Source of the DNA: an uncultured Pelagibacteraceae bacterium
GTDB lineage: Bacteria > Pseudomonadota > Alphaproteobacteria > Pelagibacterales > Pelagibacteraceae
Direction of reading: 5' to 3'
Assembly: GCA_902577075.1 (NCBI GenBank)
Contig: CACGXV010000005.1
Span: forward strand, 1 to 64,000
DNA length: 64,000 nt
Numbering within the stretch: position 1 is the first letter of the stretch; the number at the start of each line of letters is the position of its first letter. The translations under genes and the position numbers were made by a program. Below, piece after piece: positions 1 through 12,006 of the stretch. The notes under the pieces are model-generated. The model was not told the DNA's origin and did no database searches. It saw only the letters and a program-made list of their open reading frames with translations.

Positions 1-19
1 AAAAATAATTTTTTTCTAA

Positions 20-1423
20 ATGTCACTTACAACTTACGATAAAATTTGGAATGATCACCTAGTTGATGAACAACCAGATGGAACATCTTTATTATTTGTA
101 GATAGACATTTAATTCATGAGGTGACCAGCCCTCAGGCATTTGAGGGATTAAGAAATTCTAATAGAAAAGTTAGACATCCAAAATTAACACTTGCTGTTG
201 CAGATCACAATGTTCCAACTACTGACAGATCAGAGGGAATTGCTGATGAAGATTCAAGAATTCAAGTTGAAACTTTGAATAAGAACTGTAAAGAATTTGG
301 AGTAGAGCTATTTGGAATGGATGACAAAAGACAAGGTATTGTTCATATCATTGGGCCAGAGCAAGGATTTACACAACCTGGTAATATTATTGTTTGTGGT
401 GATAGTCATACTGCAACACATGGTGCATTTGGAGCTTTAGCATTTGGAATCGGAACGTCTGAAGTAGAACATGTTTTAGCAACACAAACTTTAGTTCAAA
501 AGAAATCAAAAAATTTTAAAATAAGTGTTAATGGGTCGTTACCTATTGGGGTAACATCGAAAGATGTAATCTTACAAATCATTGGAAAAATAGGTACAGC
601 AGGAGGCACAGGTTACGTAATTGAGTATGCTGGAAATCTTATTTCTGATCTAAGTGTTGAGCAGAGAATGACAATTTGCAATATGACTATTGAAGGTGGT
701 GCTAGAGCAGGACTTATACAACCAGACGAGAAAATATTTAAGTATTTAAAAGGAAAACCAATGTCACCAAAGGGAGAAAACTGGGATAAAGCCTTAGAAT
801 ATTGGCACACATTGAAGTCTGATAAAGATGCAAACTTTGACAAAGAGTTAACATTAGATGGTTCTCAAATAAAACCAATGGTAACTTGGGGAACATCTCC
901 ACAAGATGTGGTGGAAATAGATGGTAAAGTTCCGAGTCCTGAAAACGAAACTGATCCAGATAGAAAAAATTCAATTAATAGATCGTTAAATTATATGGGT
1001 TTAAAACCAAACACTAAAATCCAAGATATTAAGATAGATAAAGTTTTTATTGGAAGCTGCACTAATGGTAGAATAGAAGATATCAGAGAAGCAGCTAAAA
1101 TTCTTAAAGATAAAAAAATTGCCAATCATGTGCATGCTATGATCGTTCCTGGATCTGGATTAGTTAAGGAGCAAGCTGAACAAGAGGGTTTAGATAAAAT
1201 ATTTTTACAATCAGGTTTTGAATGGAGAGAACCAGGCTGTTCAATGTGTTTAGCTATGAACGCAGATAAACTTAAGCCAGAGGAAAGGTGTGCGTCGACA
1301 TCAAATAGAAATTTTGAGGGAAGACAAGGAAGAGGTGGTAGAACACATTTAGTTAGCCCTGCAATGGCTGCAGCAGCTGCAATATCAGGGAATTTAGATG
1401 ATGTTAGAAAGTACCAAAATTAA
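20..1423 (+). CDS. leuC: 3-isopropylmalate dehydratase large subunit
   Basis: Aconitase-family motifs ([47 protein letters not shown]); followed by leuD and leuB. Confidence 0.97.
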   Translation: MSLTTYDKIWNDHLVDEQPDGTSLLFVDRHLIHEVTSPQAFEGLRNSNRKVRHPKLTLAVADHNVPTTDRSEGIADEDSRIQVETLNKNCKEFGVELFGMDDKRQGIVHIIGPEQGFTQPGNIIVCGDSHTATHGAFGALAFGIGTSEVEHVLATQTLVQKKSKNFKISVNGSLPIGVTSKDVILQIIGKIGTAGGTGYVIEYAGNLISDLSVEQRMTICNMTIEGGARAGLIQPDEKIFKYLKGKPMSPKGENWDKALEYWHTLKSDKDANFDKELTLDGSQIKPMVTWGTSPQDVVEIDGKVPSPENETDPDRKNSINRSLNYMGLKPNTKIQDIKIDKVFIGSCTNGRIEDIREAAKILKDKKIANHVHAMIVPGSGLVKEQAEQEGLDKIFLQSGFEWREPGCSMCLAMNADKLKPEERCASTSNRNFEGRQGRGGRTHLVSPAMAAAAAISGNLDDVRKYQN

Positions 1424-2029
1424 ATGAAAAAATTTAGTTCAATCAAAAGTATTCCTGCTTATCTTCCTATCGTAAACATAGATACAGATATGATAATTCC
1501 CAAACAGTTTTTAAAAACTATCAAAAGAACAGGATTAGGAAAAAACTTATTCTTTGAAATGAGATATGACCAAAGTGGTAAAGAAATTAATGATTTTATT
1601 TTAAATAATAGTCCTTACGATAATTCAAAAATTTTAATAGCAGGAAAAAATTTTGGATGTGGATCTTCGAGAGAACACGCACCTTGGGCTTTGTTAGATT
1701 TTGGAATTACTTGTGTGATAAGCTCTAGTTATGCTGATATATTTTACAATAACTGTTTTAAAAATGGCATCTTGCCGATTACAATTTCAGAAGACCAAAT
1801 TAAAGAGATCTCAGAATATTCAAAAAGAAAAGAGGAAATTTCTGTAAATTTGCCTGAACAAACAATAAATTTTGGAAATAAAGAAATCCAATTTGAAATA
1901 GATCAATTTAAGAAAAAATGTTTGATAGAAGGACTCGATGATATTGCATTATCATTAGAAAAGTCAGACAAAATAATTTCCTATGAAAATAAAATAAAAA
2001 CATCAAAGCCTTGGATTTTTAGTGATTAA
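1424..2029 (+). CDS. leuD: 3-isopropylmalate dehydratase small subunit
   Basis: [14 protein letters not shown] and [17 protein letters not shown] swivel-domain motifs; adjacent to leuC. Confidence 0.97.
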   Translation: MKKFSSIKSIPAYLPIVNIDTDMIIPKQFLKTIKRTGLGKNLFFEMRYDQSGKEINDFILNNSPYDNSKILIAGKNFGCGSSREHAPWALLDFGITCVISSSYADIFYNNCFKNGILPITISEDQIKEISEYSKRKEEISVNLPEQTINFGNKEIQFEIDQFKKKCLIEGLDDIALSLEKSDKIISYENKIKTSKPWIFSD

Positions 2030-3128
2030 AATTAAAAAGAGAAAAATACTACTATTGCCTGGTGATGGTATTGGTCCGGAAGTTATGGCCGAGGTTGAAA
2101 AAATAATTAAATGGTTCAACTCGAAAAAATCTTTAGATTTTGAAATAGACAAAGACCTAGTTGGTGGAGCTGCTTATGATAAACATGGTTCACCAATAAC
2201 TGATGAGGCTTTTTATAAGGCACAAGAAAGTGCAGCAGTTATTTTAGGTGCAGTAGGTGGACCGAAGTGGGATAATCTTGACTTTTCTAAAAAACCAGAG
2301 AGAGCACTTTTAAAATTAAGAAAAGAATTAAAGTTATTTGCAAATCTTAGACCTGCAATATGTTTTAAACAACTTGTTGATGCATCAAGTTTAAAACCCG
2401 AGCTTGTTTCTGATTTAGACTTACTTTTCGTAAGAGAATTAACTGGAGGAATTTATTTCGGTGAACCGAGAGGAATAAAGCCTATAGATAATGGAGAGAG
2501 AAAAGGAATAAATACACATATTTACACCTCAAGTGAAATTCAGAGAGTAGCTAGAGTTGCATTTGATCTAGCAAGAAAAAGAAACAATAAAGTTACTTCT
2601 TGTGAAAAATCAAATGTAATGGAAGCTGGCCAATTATGGAAAGAAGAAGTTCAATCAATTCATGAAAAAGAATACAGCGATGTTGAATTAAATCATATGC
2701 TTGCTGACAATTGTGCTATGCAATTAGTAAGAAATCCAAAACAATTTGACGTCATTGTTACTGATAACCTTTTTGGTGATATGTTATCTGATGAAGCAGC
2801 AATGCTGACTGGTTCTCTAGGACTTTTACCATCAGCTTCTTTAGGCGCAAAAGATAAAAATGGTAATATGCGATCACTATATGAGCCAGTTCATGGATCT
2901 GCACCAGACATAGCTGGACAAGGTATAGCGAACCCAATTGCTACAATTTTAAGCTTTGCTATGGCTTTGAGATATTCCTTAGACCTTGATAAAGAAGCAG
3001 ATAGTTTGGAAAAAGCTGTTCAAGATGTTCTAGATGAAGGTCTTAGAACTAAAGATATTATTTCCAAAGGAATGAAAGAGGTATCTACATCAGTAATGGG
3101 TGATGCGATAATTTCAAAATTGCAATAA
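2022..3128 (+). CDS. leuB: 3-isopropylmalate dehydrogenase
   Basis: [38 protein letters not shown] motifs. Confidence 0.97.
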   Translation: MIKIKKRKILLLPGDGIGPEVMAEVEKIIKWFNSKKSLDFEIDKDLVGGAAYDKHGSPITDEAFYKAQESAAVILGAVGGPKWDNLDFSKKPERALLKLRKELKLFANLRPAICFKQLVDASSLKPELVSDLDLLFVRELTGGIYFGEPRGIKPIDNGERKGINTHIYTSSEIQRVARVAFDLARKRNNKVTSCEKSNVMEAGQLWKEEVQSIHEKEYSDVELNHMLADNCAMQLVRNPKQFDVIVTDNLFGDMLSDEAAMLTGSLGLLPSASLGAKDKNGNMRSLYEPVHGSAPDIAGQGIANPIATILSFAMALRYSLDLDKEADSLEKAVQDVLDEGLRTKDIISKGMKEVSTSVMGDAIISKLQ

Positions 3129-3154
3129 TTCAACATTTATTCTAAAGTATACTT

Positions 3155-4918
3155 ATGCCAACTTATAATGCACCTGTCGAAGATATGATGTTTCTCTTTG
3201 ATAAATTGAGAAACAATAAAAAATATAATGAGATTGAAAAATACAAGGAAGTTAACTCAGAATTAGTGAAAGATATTTTGGATGAAGCAGCTAAAATAAC
3301 TCAAAACTTAATTTTGCCTCTTGCAAAGAGTGGAGATGAAACGCCTGCAGTTCTTGAAAATGGAGTTGTCAGAACACCCCCAGGATACAAAGAGGCTTAC
3401 CAAAAATTTATAGAAGATGGATGGATTTCTTTATCTTGTGATCCAAAATACGGTGGACAAGGAATGCCAAAAACAGTCAGTACATTTTTTGATGAAATGC
3501 TTTCATCAGCAAGCTTGTCATTTAAACTTTATAGCGAACTAACAATTGGGGCATATAATTGTTTACTAAGACATGCAGATGAAGAAATAAAGAATACTTA
3601 TTTACCTAAAATGGTAGAGGGGAAATGGAGTGGCACAATGTGTCTTACAGAACCAGTATGTGGAACAGATTTAGGTTTGTTAAAAACTAAAGCTATAGAT
3701 CAAAAAGATGGAACATACAAGATAAGTGGACAAAAAATTTTCATTACCTCAGGTGACCAAGATTTAACAGAAAATATTATTCATTTAGTGTTAGCTCGAT
3801 CAACAGACTCTCCGGCAGGTACTAAAGGAATTAGTTTATTTTTAGTTCCCAAATTCGTTTTAAATAAAGATGGAACTGTTGGACCAAGAAATGGTGTTTC
3901 AACAGGCTCTATTGAAAATAAAATGGGAATTAAAGGATCTGCAACATGTGTTTTAAATTTTGATGATGCTGTTGGATACATGATTGGACCTAAAAATAAA
4001 GGTCTAAACTCTATGTTTACAATGATGAATTTAGAAAGAATAATTGTTGGGATTCAGGGACTTGGAATTTCAGAAATTGCATACCAAAATTCTCTTACTT
4101 ATGCCAAAGAAAGAAAACAGGGGAAGGCATTTAATTCTAAATCAAATAATGGCGCAGATTTTATTATTGACCATGTTGATATAAGAAGATCACTTTTAAG
4201 CATGAAATCTATGATTGAAGGACAAAGAGCCTTGAGTTTCTGGCTATCTCAGCAAATTGAAGTAAGTTTGAATCATTCTGATGAAAAAATAAAACAAGAG
4301 GCTTCAGATCTTGTTTCATTGATGACACCAGTTGTTAAATCACTTTTTACAGACAATGCAATGGAGATAACCAGTGAAGCAATGCAAATTCATGGAGGGT
4401 ATGGATTTACAAAAGATCAAGGTATTGAACAATTCTATCGAGATAATAGGATTACACCTATTTATGAGGGAACAAATTCGGTTCAGGCGGCTGACTTAGT
4501 TTTTAGAAAGTTAATTAACAAAAATGGTGATGTTATTGAAAATTATTTAAACCTAGTTAAAGAAGAGATTAATATTACAGACAAAAAAGCAGAACCATTT
4601 ATAAAACAACTTAATTATCATTTAGATATTTTATCCAAATTCACTGATTGGATGAAAGAAAAAATCAAAAATTCTCCAGAGGATGCTAGTGGAGCATGTA
4701 ATGATTATTTAAAAGTTTTAGGTTTAGTGGCTACAGGACATGCATGGTTGAAAGTGCTTGAAGTTTCTTTTAAGGAATATGACAGCAATAAAGACTTTTA
4801 TGAGGACAAAATTCAAACCGCAAACTTTTTCTTTAATAGAGTACTTCCTAGAATAGAAAGTAGTTATATTACTGCAACAACTGGAAGTAATTATATTATG
4901 AACTATAAATTTAATTAG
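3155..4918 (+). CDS. dmdC: Acyl-CoA dehydrogenase, probable 3-methylmercaptopropionyl-CoA dehydrogenase (DmdC-like)
   Basis: Long (587 aa) acyl-CoA dehydrogenase with MCLTEPVCGTDLG and QIHGGYGFTKDQGIEQFYRDNRITPIYEGTN; clustered with DmdB-like and DmdA-like genes. Confidence 0.85.
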   Translation: MPTYNAPVEDMMFLFDKLRNNKKYNEIEKYKEVNSELVKDILDEAAKITQNLILPLAKSGDETPAVLENGVVRTPPGYKEAYQKFIEDGWISLSCDPKYGGQGMPKTVSTFFDEMLSSASLSFKLYSELTIGAYNCLLRHADEEIKNTYLPKMVEGKWSGTMCLTEPVCGTDLGLLKTKAIDQKDGTYKISGQKIFITSGDQDLTENIIHLVLARSTDSPAGTKGISLFLVPKFVLNKDGTVGPRNGVSTGSIENKMGIKGSATCVLNFDDAVGYMIGPKNKGLNSMFTMMNLERIIVGIQGLGISEIAYQNSLTYAKERKQGKAFNSKSNNGADFIIDHVDIRRSLLSMKSMIEGQRALSFWLSQQIEVSLNHSDEKIKQEASDLVSLMTPVVKSLFTDNAMEITSEAMQIHGGYGFTKDQGIEQFYRDNRITPIYEGTNSVQAADLVFRKLINKNGDVIENYLNLVKEEINITDKKAEPFIKQLNYHLDILSKFTDWMKEKIKNSPEDASGACNDYLKVLGLVATGHAWLKVLEVSFKEYDSNKDFYEDKIQTANFFFNRVLPRIESSYITATTGSNYIMNYKFN

Positions 4919-4919
4919 C

Positions 4920-6548
4920 ATGAACCATTATGAGACAAATTTGGATAAAAATGATGCTAATTATGTTCCATTAACGCCTTTATCGTTTTTAGAGAGGGCA
5001 AAAGATATTTACCCAAATTATGAGGCTGTAGTTTACGAGGGTAGAAAATATACTTGGAGCGAAGTTTATAAAAGATGTGTTAAGTTTGCCAGTGCACTAG
5101 ACAAGATTGGAATTAAAACTGGTGATACAGTATCTGTTTTAGCGTTTAACACTCCAGAAATTTTTGAGGCACATTATTCTATTCCAATGGTTGGTGCAGT
5201 AATAAATGCAATTAATACAAGACTTGACTCTAAGACAATAAGCTACATCTTAAATCATAGTGAGGCAAAGGTATTAATAGTTGATAGACAATTTCACGAT
5301 GTAATCAAAAAAGCTTTAGAAGACGTGAAGCAGGAAATTAAAATAATAGATATTGATGATAAAGATGCGAATTTAAAAGATTCTAAAGCAATAGGGTCTT
5401 TGGAATATGAAGATTTTCTAAGTACAGGTGATGAAGGCTATACTTGGAAATTACCTAAAGATGAGTGGCAGGCAATTGCTTTAGGATATACATCAGGAAC
5501 AACAGGGAATCCAAAAGGAGTAGTTTATCATCATAGAGGATCATATTTAATGGCAACCGGAAGTGCTATTGCATGGAACATGCCTAACAAATTAAACTTT
5601 TTATATACAGTTCCAATGTTTCATTGTAATGGATGGTGCTATCCTTGGACAATGTCAATGATTCATGGAAGAGTAATATGTTTAAGAAACATTGATGTTA
5701 AAAAAATATTTGAGTTGATTGATAAATATGAAGTGACTCATTTTGGAGGCGCTCCTATTGTTTTAAATATGCTGGCTAACGCCCCAAAAGATCAACAAAA
5801 AGAATTAAAAAGAAAAGTTTACGTTTTAACCGCAGGTGCTCCTCCTCCAAGTATAATTTTTGAAAAAATGAAAAAACTTGGATTTGAAGTAATGCATGTT
5901 TATGGTTTAACAGAAACTTATGGTCATATTTTACAATGTGCATGGAATGAAGAGTGGGATGGATTAGATCAAGACAATCAAAATGAAATCAAAGCCAGAC
6001 AAGGTGTAAGATATCCAAACACGGAGGGTGTTGTTGTCATGGACCCAGAAACTATGAAACCAATACCTCATGACGGAAAAACTATGGGTGAAATAATGAT
6101 TAGAGGTAATGTTGTAATGAAAGGTTATTTTAAAGATAAGGAAGCAACAGAAAAATCTATGGAAGGTGGATGGTTTCATTCAGGAGATTTAGCTGTAACT
6201 CATCCAAGTGGTTACATAAAAATTCAAGATAGATCTAAAGATATTATTATATCTGGTGGAGAAAATATTTCATCTATCGAAATCGAAAATACAATATCAA
6301 AACACCCTGCTGTATCTCTAGCAGCAGTGGTTGCAAAGCCTGATGAGAAATGGGGAGAAACTCCATGTGCCTTTGTGGAGTTGATAGAAGGGAAATCTAG
6401 TACAGAGGAGGAAATTATTACTTTTTGTAGAGAAACCCTCGCTGGGTTTAAACTTCCAAAGAAAGTAGTATTTGCTCCATTACCAAAGACATCAACGGGT
6501 AAAATTCAAAAGTTTGAATTAAGAAAACAAGCTAAAGAACTTAGCTAA
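4920..6548 (+). CDS. dmdB: Acyl-CoA synthetase, probable 3-methylmercaptopropionate-CoA ligase (DmdB-like)
   Basis: AMP-binding motifs YTSGTTGNPKGV, GWFHSGDLA, SGGENISS, KTSTGKIQKFELR; gene context. Confidence 0.85.
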   Translation: MNHYETNLDKNDANYVPLTPLSFLERAKDIYPNYEAVVYEGRKYTWSEVYKRCVKFASALDKIGIKTGDTVSVLAFNTPEIFEAHYSIPMVGAVINAINTRLDSKTISYILNHSEAKVLIVDRQFHDVIKKALEDVKQEIKIIDIDDKDANLKDSKAIGSLEYEDFLSTGDEGYTWKLPKDEWQAIALGYTSGTTGNPKGVVYHHRGSYLMATGSAIAWNMPNKLNFLYTVPMFHCNGWCYPWTMSMIHGRVICLRNIDVKKIFELIDKYEVTHFGGAPIVLNMLANAPKDQQKELKRKVYVLTAGAPPPSIIFEKMKKLGFEVMHVYGLTETYGHILQCAWNEEWDGLDQDNQNEIKARQGVRYPNTEGVVVMDPETMKPIPHDGKTMGEIMIRGNVVMKGYFKDKEATEKSMEGGWFHSGDLAVTHPSGYIKIQDRSKDIIISGGENISSIEIENTISKHPAVSLAAVVAKPDEKWGETPCAFVELIEGKSSTEEEIITFCRETLAGFKLPKKVVFAPLPKTSTGKIQKFELRKQAKELS

Positions 6549-6599
6549 TATAGTTTCTTTACAAAATTGGAATAAGATGACAGTAATGCGGGAAAATAA

Positions 6600-7709
6600 A
6601 TGAAAAACTTTTTAATAGCAAAATCAAGAAGACTAAGGGGAACACCGTATACCTCTAGAATTGAAAAACAAGGCGTGACTGCTTACACTATATATAATCA
6701 TATGTTGTTGCCAGCAGCATTTGGTTCTGTAGAAGACGCTTACCATCACTTGAAAGAGCATGTTCAAATTTGGGATGTTGCTGCTGAAAGACAAGTTGAA
6801 ATTTCTGGTAAAGATTCTGCTAAATTAGTTCAATTAATGACATGTAGAGATTTGTCAAAATCTAAAGATGGAAGATGTTATTACTGCCCAATCATTGATG
6901 ATAATGCAGGTTTAATTAATGATCCTGTGGTCCTACGATTAAATGAAAATAGGTGGTGGATTTCTTTAGCTGACTCAGATGTCATTCTATTTGCTAAAGG
7001 ATTAGCAATTGGAAACAAATTTGATGTAAAAATTTCTGAACCTGATGTTGATATAATGGCAGTGCAAGGACCAAAATCATTTCAATTAATGGAAAAAGTT
7101 TTTGGAGAAAAAATTGTAAATTTAAAATTTTTTGGCTTTGATTATTTTGAATTTGGCGGAGATAAACATCTTATTGCAAAATCTGGATGGTCTAAACAAG
7201 GCGGCTATGAAATTTATATGGAACACAACGAATCAGGTTTAAAATTATACGACCATCTTTTTGAAATTGGTAAAGAATTTAATATTAAACCAGGTGGACC
7301 AAATTTAATTGAACGTATTGAGAGTGGTTTACTTTCACATGGAAATGATATGGATAATGGAGACAATCCATATGAATGTGGATTTGATAAATATATCAAT
7401 ATTGACAGCGATGTAGATTTTTTAGGTAAAGAAAAATTAAAGAAAATAAAATCAGAAGGAGTTAAAAAAAAATTGATGGGAGTTAAAATTGATACTAAGG
7501 AAATAAATGTTACTGGTTCAATGGATTTAATTGATGAAAATAATAAAGTAATTGGAGAATTAAGATCTGGATGTTATAACCCAACTTTCGGCCAAGTTAT
7601 TGGAATTGCAATGATAAATAAACCTCACTTTGAGGAGTCGAAATCCTTCAAAATCAACATAAATGGTACTCATTTTGGTGGAAAAGTTTGTGATTTGCCT
7701 TTCATTTAG
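6600..7709 (+). CDS. dmdA: Dimethylsulfoniopropionate demethylase (GcvT family)
   Basis: 369-aa GcvT-fold protein starting [38 protein letters not shown], recognised as SAR11-type DmdA; next to dmdB/dmdC. Confidence 0.92.
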   Translation: MKNFLIAKSRRLRGTPYTSRIEKQGVTAYTIYNHMLLPAAFGSVEDAYHHLKEHVQIWDVAAERQVEISGKDSAKLVQLMTCRDLSKSKDGRCYYCPIIDDNAGLINDPVVLRLNENRWWISLADSDVILFAKGLAIGNKFDVKISEPDVDIMAVQGPKSFQLMEKVFGEKIVNLKFFGFDYFEFGGDKHLIAKSGWSKQGGYEIYMEHNESGLKLYDHLFEIGKEFNIKPGGPNLIERIESGLLSHGNDMDNGDNPYECGFDKYINIDSDVDFLGKEKLKKIKSEGVKKKLMGVKIDTKEINVTGSMDLIDENNKVIGELRSGCYNPTFGQVIGIAMINKPHFEESKSFKININGTHFGGKVCDLPFI

Positions 7710-7727
7710 TATAAAACTCTAAATATC

Positions 7728-8738
7728 ATGAATATAGCAATAGTTGGTGCAACTGGAAACGTAGGAAGAAAATTAATTGAAGTTTTGGAAAAAAAAAACT
7801 TTCCTCTAACAGAAGCTTATTTAGTTGCTTCCCCAAATAGTGCTGGAAAAAAAATAAATTTTTTAGGTAAAGAGCATATAGTAATAAACCTAGAGGAGTT
7901 TGATTTTTCAAAAGTAAAAATAGTATTTTTTGCTGCTGGATCAGCAATAGCTGAAAAATGGGCGCCAATAGCTGCTGAAAAAACAATTGTTATAGATAAT
8001 TCAAAATTTTTTAGAAAAGATCCTGAAATACCTTTGATTGTGCCCGAAGTAAATTCAAAAGAATTACCAAAATTTAAAAACAAAAATATTATAGCAAATG
8101 CTAATTGTTCTGTAATTCCAATTGTTGTAGCTCTTAAACCTTTACACGATTTATATAATGTCAAAAGAATAGTTGCATCAACTTACCAATCAGTATCAGG
8201 TGCAGGGAAGGCTGGAATGGACGAACTTATATCTCAAACAAAAGAAGTATTGGAAAACAAAAATGTTCAGTCTAAAAACTTTACTAAGCAGATAGCTTTC
8301 AATGCAATACCACATATCGATAGTTTTCTTGAAAACGGAAGCACAAAAGAGGAGCAAAAAAATCATGATGAAGTGAAAAAAATTTTAGATAATAAAATTA
8401 GTATTACCTCTACTTGTGTAAGAATTCCTGTTCTCGTATCTCACTCAATAAGTGTGAATGTAGAATTTAATAAGAAACATAACTTAGAAGAGGTAAAAAC
8501 TGTTTTATCATCATCTCCAGGATGTAAAGTAGTTGATGAACATAAAGATGGTGGGTACATTACTCCAGTTGAAGCTGAAGATAAATTTGAAACATTCGTA
8601 TCAAGAATTCGTGATGACTCTTCACAACCTAATTCAATTAATATGTGGATAGTATCAGATAATTTATTAAAAGGTGCTGCACTTAATGCTGTTGAAATTG
8701 CTGAAGCTTTAATAGAAAAAGATTTTTATGGAAGATAA
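7728..8738 (+). CDS. asd: Aspartate-semialdehyde dehydrogenase
   Basis: GATGNVGRKLIEVLEKKNFP, ANANCSVIPIVVALKPL, STYQSVSGAG motifs. Confidence 0.95.
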   Translation: MNIAIVGATGNVGRKLIEVLEKKNFPLTEAYLVASPNSAGKKINFLGKEHIVINLEEFDFSKVKIVFFAAGSAIAEKWAPIAAEKTIVIDNSKFFRKDPEIPLIVPEVNSKELPKFKNKNIIANANCSVIPIVVALKPLHDLYNVKRIVASTYQSVSGAGKAGMDELISQTKEVLENKNVQSKNFTKQIAFNAIPHIDSFLENGSTKEEQKNHDEVKKILDNKISITSTCVRIPVLVSHSISVNVEFNKKHNLEEVKTVLSSSPGCKVVDEHKDGGYITPVEAEDKFETFVSRIRDDSSQPNSINMWIVSDNLLKGAALNAVEIAEALIEKDFYGR

Positions 8739-9111
8739 AAATCCAATATCACCACATATACAGATTTATAACTGGCACATTTCCTCATTGGTTTCAATAT
8801 CACATCGGATAACTGGTATAATAAATTTTTTTGCTATTACTTTAATAGGTTTATGGATAGCTTCATTATTATTGGGTGAGGGTTATTATGAGCACACAAG
8901 TTCTTTTTTGTCTTCTTTTTTCGGTAAATTTATTTGTATTGGAATAATCTGGTCTTTCACATTTCAAGTTCTAAGTGAGATAAGGCATTTGGTAATGGAC
9001 TTAGGATATGGTTTTGAACCCAAAACTACAAAAGTATCTGGATTGATTGTTTTGATTGGCTCTTTTCCTATATCAGTTTTAATTTACACTACCGGAAGGT
9101 TAATAATTTAA
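8728..9111 (+). CDS. sdhC: Succinate dehydrogenase cytochrome b556 subunit
   Basis: SPHIQIYNWHISSLVSISHRITG motif; first gene of sdhCDAB. Confidence 0.93.
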   Translation: MEDKNPISPHIQIYNWHISSLVSISHRITGIINFFAITLIGLWIASLLLGEGYYEHTSSFLSSFFGKFICIGIIWSFTFQVLSEIRHLVMDLGYGFEPKTTKVSGLIVLIGSFPISVLIYTTGRLII

Positions 9112-9434
9112 TGGGATCTGTAACTAAGAAATGGTTGTTTTTAAAAGTAAGTTCAGCAATTTTAATACCTTTAATGATATGGTTCGCAATGAGTTTGGCT
9201 TCTATTTATGACAAAGGCTATAATGAGGTTCTAACATTTATATCATCACAGCCATCCAAATTATTATTTAGCATGTTTTTGATTTTTGCATATTTTTTCT
9301 CAGCACTAAGCATAAGCGAGGTTTTTGAAGATTATATTGAAGACAAAAATATCAAAAATGCCGCAAATAAAATCTTAAATATCTTTGCTATAGTATTTCC
9401 ATTATTAATAATTATCTTAGTATTTAATTTATAA
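9111..9434 (+). CDS. sdhD: Succinate dehydrogenase membrane anchor subunit
   Basis: Small 3-TM protein between sdhC and sdhA. Confidence 0.88.
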   Translation: MGSVTKKWLFLKVSSAILIPLMIWFAMSLASIYDKGYNEVLTFISSQPSKLLFSMFLIFAYFFSALSISEVFEDYIEDKNIKNAANKILNIFAIVFPLLIIILVFNL

Positions 9435-9436
9435 TT

Positions 9437-11212
9437 ATGAGTTCGTACAAAATAATTGATCATGAATATGATGTAGTTGTCTTGGGTGCTGGTGGCTCAG
9501 GTTTAAGAGCTGCAGTTGGCCTAAGTGAAGCTGGTCTAAAAACAGCCTGTGTGTCAAAAGTATTTCCCACAAGAAGTCATACTTCTGCTGCACAAGGAGG
9601 TATTTCTGCAGCGTTAGGAAATATGGGTGAGGATGACTGGAGATGGCATATGTATGATACAGTTAAAGGTGCTGATTGGTTGGGTGACCAAGACTCAATT
9701 GAATATTTGTGTAAAGAGGCTCCGGCAGCAGTATTGGAATTAGAAAAGTATGGAGTTCCGTTTAGTAGAACGGAAGATGGTAAAATTTATCAAAGACCCT
9801 TTGGGGGTATGACAAAAAATTATGGAAATGAGACAGTTCAGAGAACATGTGCGGCGGCTGATAGAACAGGTCATGCAATACTTCACACTCTGTATGGCCA
9901 AGCTTTGAAGCACAATACCGAATTTTTTATTGAGTACTTTGCACTAGATTTAATAATGAAAGATGGAGCATGCAAAGGTTTAATTGCTTGGAACCTTAAC
10001 GACGGAACCATACACAGATTCAGATCTCACATAACAATTATTGCAACAGGAGGGTATGGGAAAGTATATTACTCAGCTACTTCTGCTCATACTTGTACTG
10101 GAGATGGTAATGCGATGGTTTTAAGAGCTGGTTTACCTTTACAAGATATGGAGTTTGTGCAATTTCACCCAACTGGCATATACGGCCATGGAACTTTAAT
10201 TTCAGAAGGTGTTAGAGGTGAAGGAGGTTATTTAGTAAATTCAAAAGGTGAAAGATTTATGGAGCGTTACGCACCAAAAGCAAAAGATTTAGCATCAAGA
10301 GACGTAGTAAGTAGATCAATTGCGGTAGAAATAAATGAAGGTAGAGGTATAGGAAAAGAACAAGATCATGTTCATCTTCATATAGATCACTTAGACCCTA
10401 AAGTTATAGAAGAAAGATTACCAGGTATTTCTGAGGCTTCTAAATTATTTGCTAACGTGGATGTAACTAAGGAACCAATACCGGTTGTTCCAACTGTGCA
10501 TTACAATATGGGGGGAATACCAACAAATTATAAGGCTGAAGTTCTTACTGTTAATGGATCGGAGAAAACTGTTCCTGGCCTAATGGCAATCGGAGAAGCT
10601 GCATGTGTATCTGTTCATGGTGCTAATAGATTGGGCTCAAACTCATTAATTGATCTTGTAGTTTTTGGAAGAGCAGCTGCAAAAAGAGCAGCAGAACTTG
10701 TAAAACCAGGAATGAAACATGACGAAATCGATAAAAGTGAGACTGATAGATGTTTAGATAGATTTGATAAACTTAGAAATTCTGAGGGTTCTAACCCTAC
10801 ATCTGAACTTAGACTATCAATGCAAAAAACTATGCAGTCTAAATGTGCTGTATTTAGAAGTGAAAAGACATTAAAGGAAGGTGTTGATGAAATAAGAAAA
10901 CCTTTTGAGGGTATGGAATCTTTATCTGTTAAAGATAAATCATTAATATTTAATACAGATCTAGTCGAAACTTTAGAATTTGATAACTTAATTAGGCAAG
11001 CAATAACTACTATGGACTCAGCTTATCACAGAAAAGAAAGTAGAGGAGCACATGCAAGAGAAGACTTTCCGAAAAGAGATGATGAAAATTATATGCAACA
11101 TACTCTCTCATGGTGCAATGGCTCTAAGACAAAAATAAATTATAGACCAGTTCATAGATCAACACTGACAAATGATGTACAATATTTTCCTCCTCAGGAA
11201 AGAGTATATTAA
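9437..11212 (+). CDS. sdhA: Succinate dehydrogenase flavoprotein subunit
   Basis: [66 protein letters not shown] motifs. Confidence 0.98.
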   Translation: MSSYKIIDHEYDVVVLGAGGSGLRAAVGLSEAGLKTACVSKVFPTRSHTSAAQGGISAALGNMGEDDWRWHMYDTVKGADWLGDQDSIEYLCKEAPAAVLELEKYGVPFSRTEDGKIYQRPFGGMTKNYGNETVQRTCAAADRTGHAILHTLYGQALKHNTEFFIEYFALDLIMKDGACKGLIAWNLNDGTIHRFRSHITIIATGGYGKVYYSATSAHTCTGDGNAMVLRAGLPLQDMEFVQFHPTGIYGHGTLISEGVRGEGGYLVNSKGERFMERYAPKAKDLASRDVVSRSIAVEINEGRGIGKEQDHVHLHIDHLDPKVIEERLPGISEASKLFANVDVTKEPIPVVPTVHYNMGGIPTNYKAEVLTVNGSEKTVPGLMAIGEAACVSVHGANRLGSNSLIDLVVFGRAAAKRAAELVKPGMKHDEIDKSETDRCLDRFDKLRNSEGSNPTSELRLSMQKTMQSKCAVFRSEKTLKEGVDEIRKPFEGMESLSVKDKSLIFNTDLVETLEFDNLIRQAITTMDSAYHRKESRGAHAREDFPKRDDENYMQHTLSWCNGSKTKINYRPVHRSTLTNDVQYFPPQERVY

Positions 11213-11982
11213 TGGTACAGTTTAATTTACCTTCAAACTCAAAAATAAAAAAAGGTCAATATTACAAAGACAAAACAGGATCAAAGAATATAAGAAAAGT
11301 AAATGTTTATAGATGGGATCCATCTAAAAATGAAAATCCAAGAATTGATACTTATGAAGTTGATATGGATAATTGCTCTTCTAAAGTTTTAGATATTTTA
11401 AATAAAATCAAAAATGAAATTGATCCGTCTATTGCATATAGAAGATCATGCGCTCATGGAGTATGTGGGTCATGTGCAATGAATATGAATGGAAAGAATG
11501 GTCTAGCGTGTACCAAATCTCATTCTGAATTAGATGGAGATATCGATATTTACCCATTACCACATTTAAAAGTCTTAAAAGATTTAATTGGAGACTTAAG
11601 CACTCTTTACAAACAATACGAGTCAGTTGAACCTTGGCTAAAAACAACAAAAATAAATGACAAAGAAAACATTCAGACAAAAGAGGATAGAGCAAAATTA
11701 GATGGTTTATATGAGTGTATAATGTGTGCATGCTGTTCAACATCCTGCCCAAGTTATTGGTGGAATGGTGAAAAATATTTAGGTCCTGCAGTTTTACTTC
11801 AAGCTTACAGGTGGATAATTGATAGTAGAGACGAGGACAGAAAAGAAAGACTTAAAAAAGTTGCTGACGAACTTAAACTTTATAGATGTCATACTATCTT
11901 GAATTGTACAAATGCTTGCCCTAAGGGCTTAAATCCTGCAAAAGCTATTGCAGAGATAAAGAAAATGCTTGCAACAGCTTGA
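11212..11982 (+). CDS. sdhB: Succinate dehydrogenase iron-sulfur subunit
   Basis: [15 protein letters not shown] and [17 protein letters not shown] / [11 protein letters not shown] Fe-S motifs. Confidence 0.98.
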   Translation: MVQFNLPSNSKIKKGQYYKDKTGSKNIRKVNVYRWDPSKNENPRIDTYEVDMDNCSSKVLDILNKIKNEIDPSIAYRRSCAHGVCGSCAMNMNGKNGLACTKSHSELDGDIDIYPLPHLKVLKDLIGDLSTLYKQYESVEPWLKTTKINDKENIQTKEDRAKLDGLYECIMCACCSTSCPSYWWNGEKYLGPAVLLQAYRWIIDSRDEDRKERLKKVADELKLYRCHTILNCTNACPKGLNPAKAIAEIKKMLATA

Positions 11983-12006
11983 TTACTTAATTAAATAATT
12001 TCAATC

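Noticed and set aside
613-974. Minus-strand ORFs of 76 and 78 aa inside leuC
   Set aside because: Antisense to a clear core gene, low-complexity translations, no start context; shadow ORFs.
7726-8164. Minus-strand ORFs (86 and 115 aa) inside asd
   Set aside because: Leu/Phe-rich shadow translations of an AT-rich coding strand.
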